DNA from: Thermoplasmatales archaeon
GTDB taxonomy: Archaea > Thermoplasmatota > E2 > DHVEG-1
Length of the DNA: 8,617 nt
Assembly (NCBI GenBank): GCA_023140035.1
Contig: JAGLML010000041.1
Coordinates: 1 to 8,617 of the forward strand
Direction of reading: 5' to 3'
Part shown: positions 6,480 through 8,617 of the stretch, in pieces
Layout: each line of letters opens with the position of its first letter
Numbering within the stretch: the first letter of the stretch is position 1
Position numbers and translations under genes: made by a program
Notes under the pieces: generated by a model
The model's database searches: none
Told to the model about the DNA's origin: nothing
Seen by the model: the letters and a program-made list of their open reading frames with translations, nothing else

Positions 6480-6683
6480 TTACCTTCCTCTTTGCTGATA
6501 TACTTGTATGAAATTCTCTATGCTTCTATTATACGTCTTTTCTATATCATCCGGGAAAAAACATGCTGGAACTTCGCCACGACTCCAGTGATACTTTAGA
6601 CATTCACAACACATGCCTTTCTTATCACATGAATAGGTACAGTTGCAATCCATTTTGTTCTTTTCTACATTACATTCCACCAT
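6480..6683 (-). CDS. Small Cys-rich protein, DUF6485-like
   Basis: A 67-residue cytosolic protein with eight cysteines: 4, 13, 15, 19, 25, 26, 28 and 41. The pattern CxCxxxCxxxxxCCxC, followed by GEVPACFFPDDIEKTYNRS (36-54), matches what I remember of DUF6485, a family of unknown function common in anaerobic bacteria and methanogens. The Cys spacing suggests bound zinc or an iron-sulfur cluster, but no metal has been inferred beyond that. There is no signal peptide or membrane segment. The ATG lies 9 nt past the ligA stop, and AGAGGTG overlaps that stop, so the two genes are almost certainly cotranscribed and perhaps translationally coupled. The protein is full length for the family as I recall it. 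A DNA-repair role suggested by the ligA link is speculation. Confidence 0.8.
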   Translation of the reverse strand: MVECNVEKNKMDCNCTYSCDKKGMCCECLKYHWSRGEVPACFFPDDIEKTYNRSIENFIQVYQQRGR

Positions 6684-6687
6684 ACTA

Positions 6688-6694
6688 CACCTCT
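6688..6694 (-). promoter_or_regulatory. Shine-Dalgarno of the Cys-rich gene, overlapping the ligA stop
   Basis: AGAGGTG on the minus strand shares its first two bases with the ligA TAG (6693-6695) and ends 4 nt before the ATG at 6683. The overlap suggests ribosomes ending ligA can restart on the next gene. Confidence 0.6.
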
Positions 6695-8617
6695 ATTTGC
6701 CAACTAATTTCTTAAATTCTTCTTCATTAAGGATTGTAAGTCCCAATTTTTTTGCCTTTTCAAATTTTGAGCCTGGTTTCTCACCCACGATAACATAATC
6801 TGTATCTTTGCTAACAGAGGACGAAACAATACCTCCCTTTTGTTTAACAACATCTGATGCATCTGGACGTGATAACGATTGTAATCCCCCTGTGAAAACA
6901 AATTTCTTTCCTTTTAGTGGCATGTCTTCTGTTCTCACAGCCTCGTGTGTTTTAATTCCAATATCTTTTAGTTTGTTAATAAGTTCGATGTTTTCATCTG
7001 TAGCAAAAAAAGTGCCAACAGCTTCCGCTGTTTTATCACCAAGACCGTGAATCTCCTTGAGTTCTTCAATATCTGTTTTTGCGAGTTTATCAATTGAATT
7101 ATATTGTGATGCGAGCAATTGAGCAGCATATTTTCCTACATGTCTTATGCCAAGACCATAAATCAAACGAGACAAACTCTGATTTTTACTTTTCTCAATT
7201 GAATCTAGTAAGTTTTGGGCGGATTTCTCTTTGAAGCCCTCCAAAGTTAAAATATCTTCTTTTTTAAGGCTGTACAAATCTGCGATATTGTTGATAAAAT
7301 CATTCTCAATAAGTTTATCAATGGTTGATTCTCCCAAATGATCAATATCCATTGCGTCTCTTGATGCATAGTATTTTATTCGCCATTTCAAACGGGCTGG
7401 ACACATGCGATTTGGACATCGTACGGCGACCTCACCTTCGATGTGAATGATTTTTGATCTGCAAATGGGACATTTTTTTGGAATTCTTCTTGTTTTTTCA
7501 TTACCTGCTCTTTTCTCTTTTATACTCTTTACTACCTGTGGTATAACATCTCCACTGCGTTCAACTAACACCACATCTCCAATTCTGACATCTTTTCTTT
7601 TTAGCTCGTCAAAGTTATGCAGTGTTGCCCGTGAAACAGTAACTCCCCCAACTGGAACAGGTTCCAAGATTGCCACAGGGGTTAATGTACCCGTTCTCCC
7701 AACCTGAACAGCAATATCCTTAAGTCTTGTTGTGGCCTGTTTTGCTGCAAATTTATATGCAATTGCCCATCGTGGATGCTTTGTTGTTTCCCCAAGTTCT
7801 TTCTGTTTTGCAAGTGAGTTTACTTTGATTACTGCACCATCGATTTCATAATCAAGCGTCTCACGTTTTTTTTCAAGTTCCTCGCAATACTGGATGACTT
7901 CCTCCATGTTTTCTACCTTTTTTATCAACGGATTAACGCGGAAACCTACTTTTTGTAAAACCTTTATAGCTTTTTCATGAGTAAGAAAATCTTTTTCAGA
8001 GAACGATATGGTATAGATAAAAATATCAAGTGGTCGTGATGCTACGATTTTAGGGTCAAGCTGTCTTAAAGAACCAGCAGCAGCATTTCGAGGATTTGCA
8101 AAAACAGCCTCTCCTTTTTCAGCTTGTTTCCTATTGTATTTTCTAAAACCCTTCAAAGGGAAGTATACTTCACCGCGCACCTCTACGTTTTTTAAGGTTT
8201 TCTCTCGCAATCTCAGAGGTATGCTAGGGATGGTTTTTAGATTAGATGTTATATCATCTCCTCTCACACCATCCCCTCTTGTCGCCCCTCTCACTAAAAC
8301 GTCTTTCTCATAAAGAAGTGCAACGCCTGTGCCATCTATTTTTGGCTCAATAACGTACTGAGCATCTCCAACATTCTTTTTAATCCGTTCATCAAATTCC
8401 CGTAGCTCATCATAGGTGTATGTGTTATCAAGAGAGAGCATGGCCGTCTTATGTTCTACTGTAATAAAACCGTCCAGGGACTCTCCGCCAACCCGTTGAG
8501 TTGGAGAGTCGGGAGTAACTAAATCAGGAAACTTGGCTTCTAATGATTCGAGTTCTTTCAGTAATTGATCAAATTCGTAATCGGAAATAACGGGATTATT
8601 TTCCACATAATACTTGT
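6693..8617 (-). CDS. ligA: NAD-dependent DNA ligase LigA (5' end outside window)
   Basis: Seals nicks in DNA using NAD+. The frame is open to the window edge. A GTG at 8606 lies inside the conserved KYYVENNPVISDYEFD segment of domain Ia and is a Val codon, so roughly 20-30 N-terminal residues are missing. Counting from that Val as 1, the adenylated lysine is K89 in EPKIDG, followed by TRGDGVRGDD (109-118). DYEIDGAVIKVN (252-263) holds a second active-site lysine. The OB fold covers about 290-365. A zinc finger uses C379, C382, C397 and C402. Helix-hairpin-helix repeats cover about 420-540, and a BRCT domain 562-637. All domains are present and the catalytic motifs are intact, so it should be active. 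Most archaea use only ATP-dependent ligases, so this bacterial-type gene is probably acquired. Its promoter lies outside the window. Confidence 0.97.
   Translation of the reverse strand, partial: KYYVENNPVISDYEFDQLLKELESLEAKFPDLVTPDSPTQRVGGESLDGFITVEHKTAMLSLDNTYTYDELREFDERIKKNVGDAQYVIEPKIDGTGVALLYEKDVLVRGATRGDGVRGDDITSNLKTIPSIPLRLREKTLKNVEVRGEVYFPLKGFRKYNRKQAEKGEAVFANPRNAAAGSLRQLDPKIVASRPLDIFIYTISFSEKDFLTHEKAIKVLQKVGFRVNPLIKKVENMEEVIQYCEELEKKRETLDYEIDGAVIKVNSLAKQKELGETTKHPRWAIAYKFAAKQATTRLKDIAVQVGRTGTLTPVAILEPVPVGGVTVSRATLHNFDELKRKDVRIGDVVLVERSGDVIPQVVKSIKEKRAGNEKTRRIPKKCPICRSKIIHIEGEVAVRCPNRMCPARLKWRIKYYASRDAMDIDHLGESTIDKLIENDFINNIADLYSLKKEDILTLEGFKEKSAQNLLDSIEKSKNQSLSRLIYGLGIRHVGKYAAQLLASQYNSIDKLAKTDIEELKEIHGLGDKTAEAVGTFFATDENIELINKLKDIGIKTHEAVRTEDMPLKGKKFVFTGGLQSLSRPDASDVVKQKGGIVSSSVSKDTDYVIVGEKPGSKFEKAKKLGLTILNEEEFKKLVGK

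Noticed and set aside
8604..8606. GTG as the ligA start codon
   Set aside because: The frame continues to the window edge as K-Y-Y-V, and this Val sits inside the conserved domain Ia of LigA. The real start must be upstream, outside the window.
1..8617. CRISPR arrays, tRNA or rRNA genes, intact transposases
   Set aside because: I saw no regularly spaced repeats, no cloverleaf-like T-loop sequence (GGTTCRA) in a gap with matching stems, and no transposase motifs in any supported frame.

Overview
The window is AT-rich DNA that most likely comes from an archaeon. The clearest marker is the gene cut by the left edge: the C-terminal 124 codons of ABCE1/Rli1, the ribosome-recycling ABC ATPase found in archaea and eukaryotes but not bacteria. 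TATA-like boxes about 44-49 nt upstream of three start codons fit this. So does a large secreted peptidase with PKD-like modules and a C-terminal module of a kind I associate with Thermoplasmatota. That lineage call is an inference from recalled sequence style, not a search result. The right edge carries a bacterial-type NAD-dependent DNA ligase (LigA), unusual in archaea and a likely horizontal acquisition.

Layout. Positions 1-1125 (+ strand) hold the end of abce1 and a PrsW-family intramembrane protease with an almost leaderless start. From 1141 to the right edge every gene is on the minus strand. In transcriptional order, right to left, they are: ligA (6693-8617, 5' end outside the window); a 67-residue Cys-rich DUF6485-like protein (6480-6683), coupled to ligA by a Shine-Dalgarno that overlaps the ligA stop; a B12-binding-type radical SAM enzyme (4891-6309); a possible 31-codon ORF (4731-4826) in the 253-bp gap; a class I SAM methyltransferase with a TTG start (3723-4637); and an 810-residue secreted M14 zinc carboxypeptidase (1141-3573). 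The PrsW and M14 genes converge with 15 bp between stop codons, and T-tracts lie on both strands there.

How the genes work together. Only ligA and the Cys-rich gene look like an operon. The radical SAM, methyltransferase and M14 genes each have a plausible TATA box and Shine-Dalgarno, so they look like separate units. The M14 enzyme points to extracellular protein breakdown. The radical SAM and methyltransferase pair could act on the same lipid or cofactor, but only their adjacency suggests this. I saw no tRNA, rRNA, CRISPR array or intact mobile element. The least explained sequence is the 4638-4890 gap. It holds the small ORF, an exact 14-bp copy of the radical SAM gene's leader and an imperfect inverted repeat. 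No gene-free stretch exceeds 300 bases.
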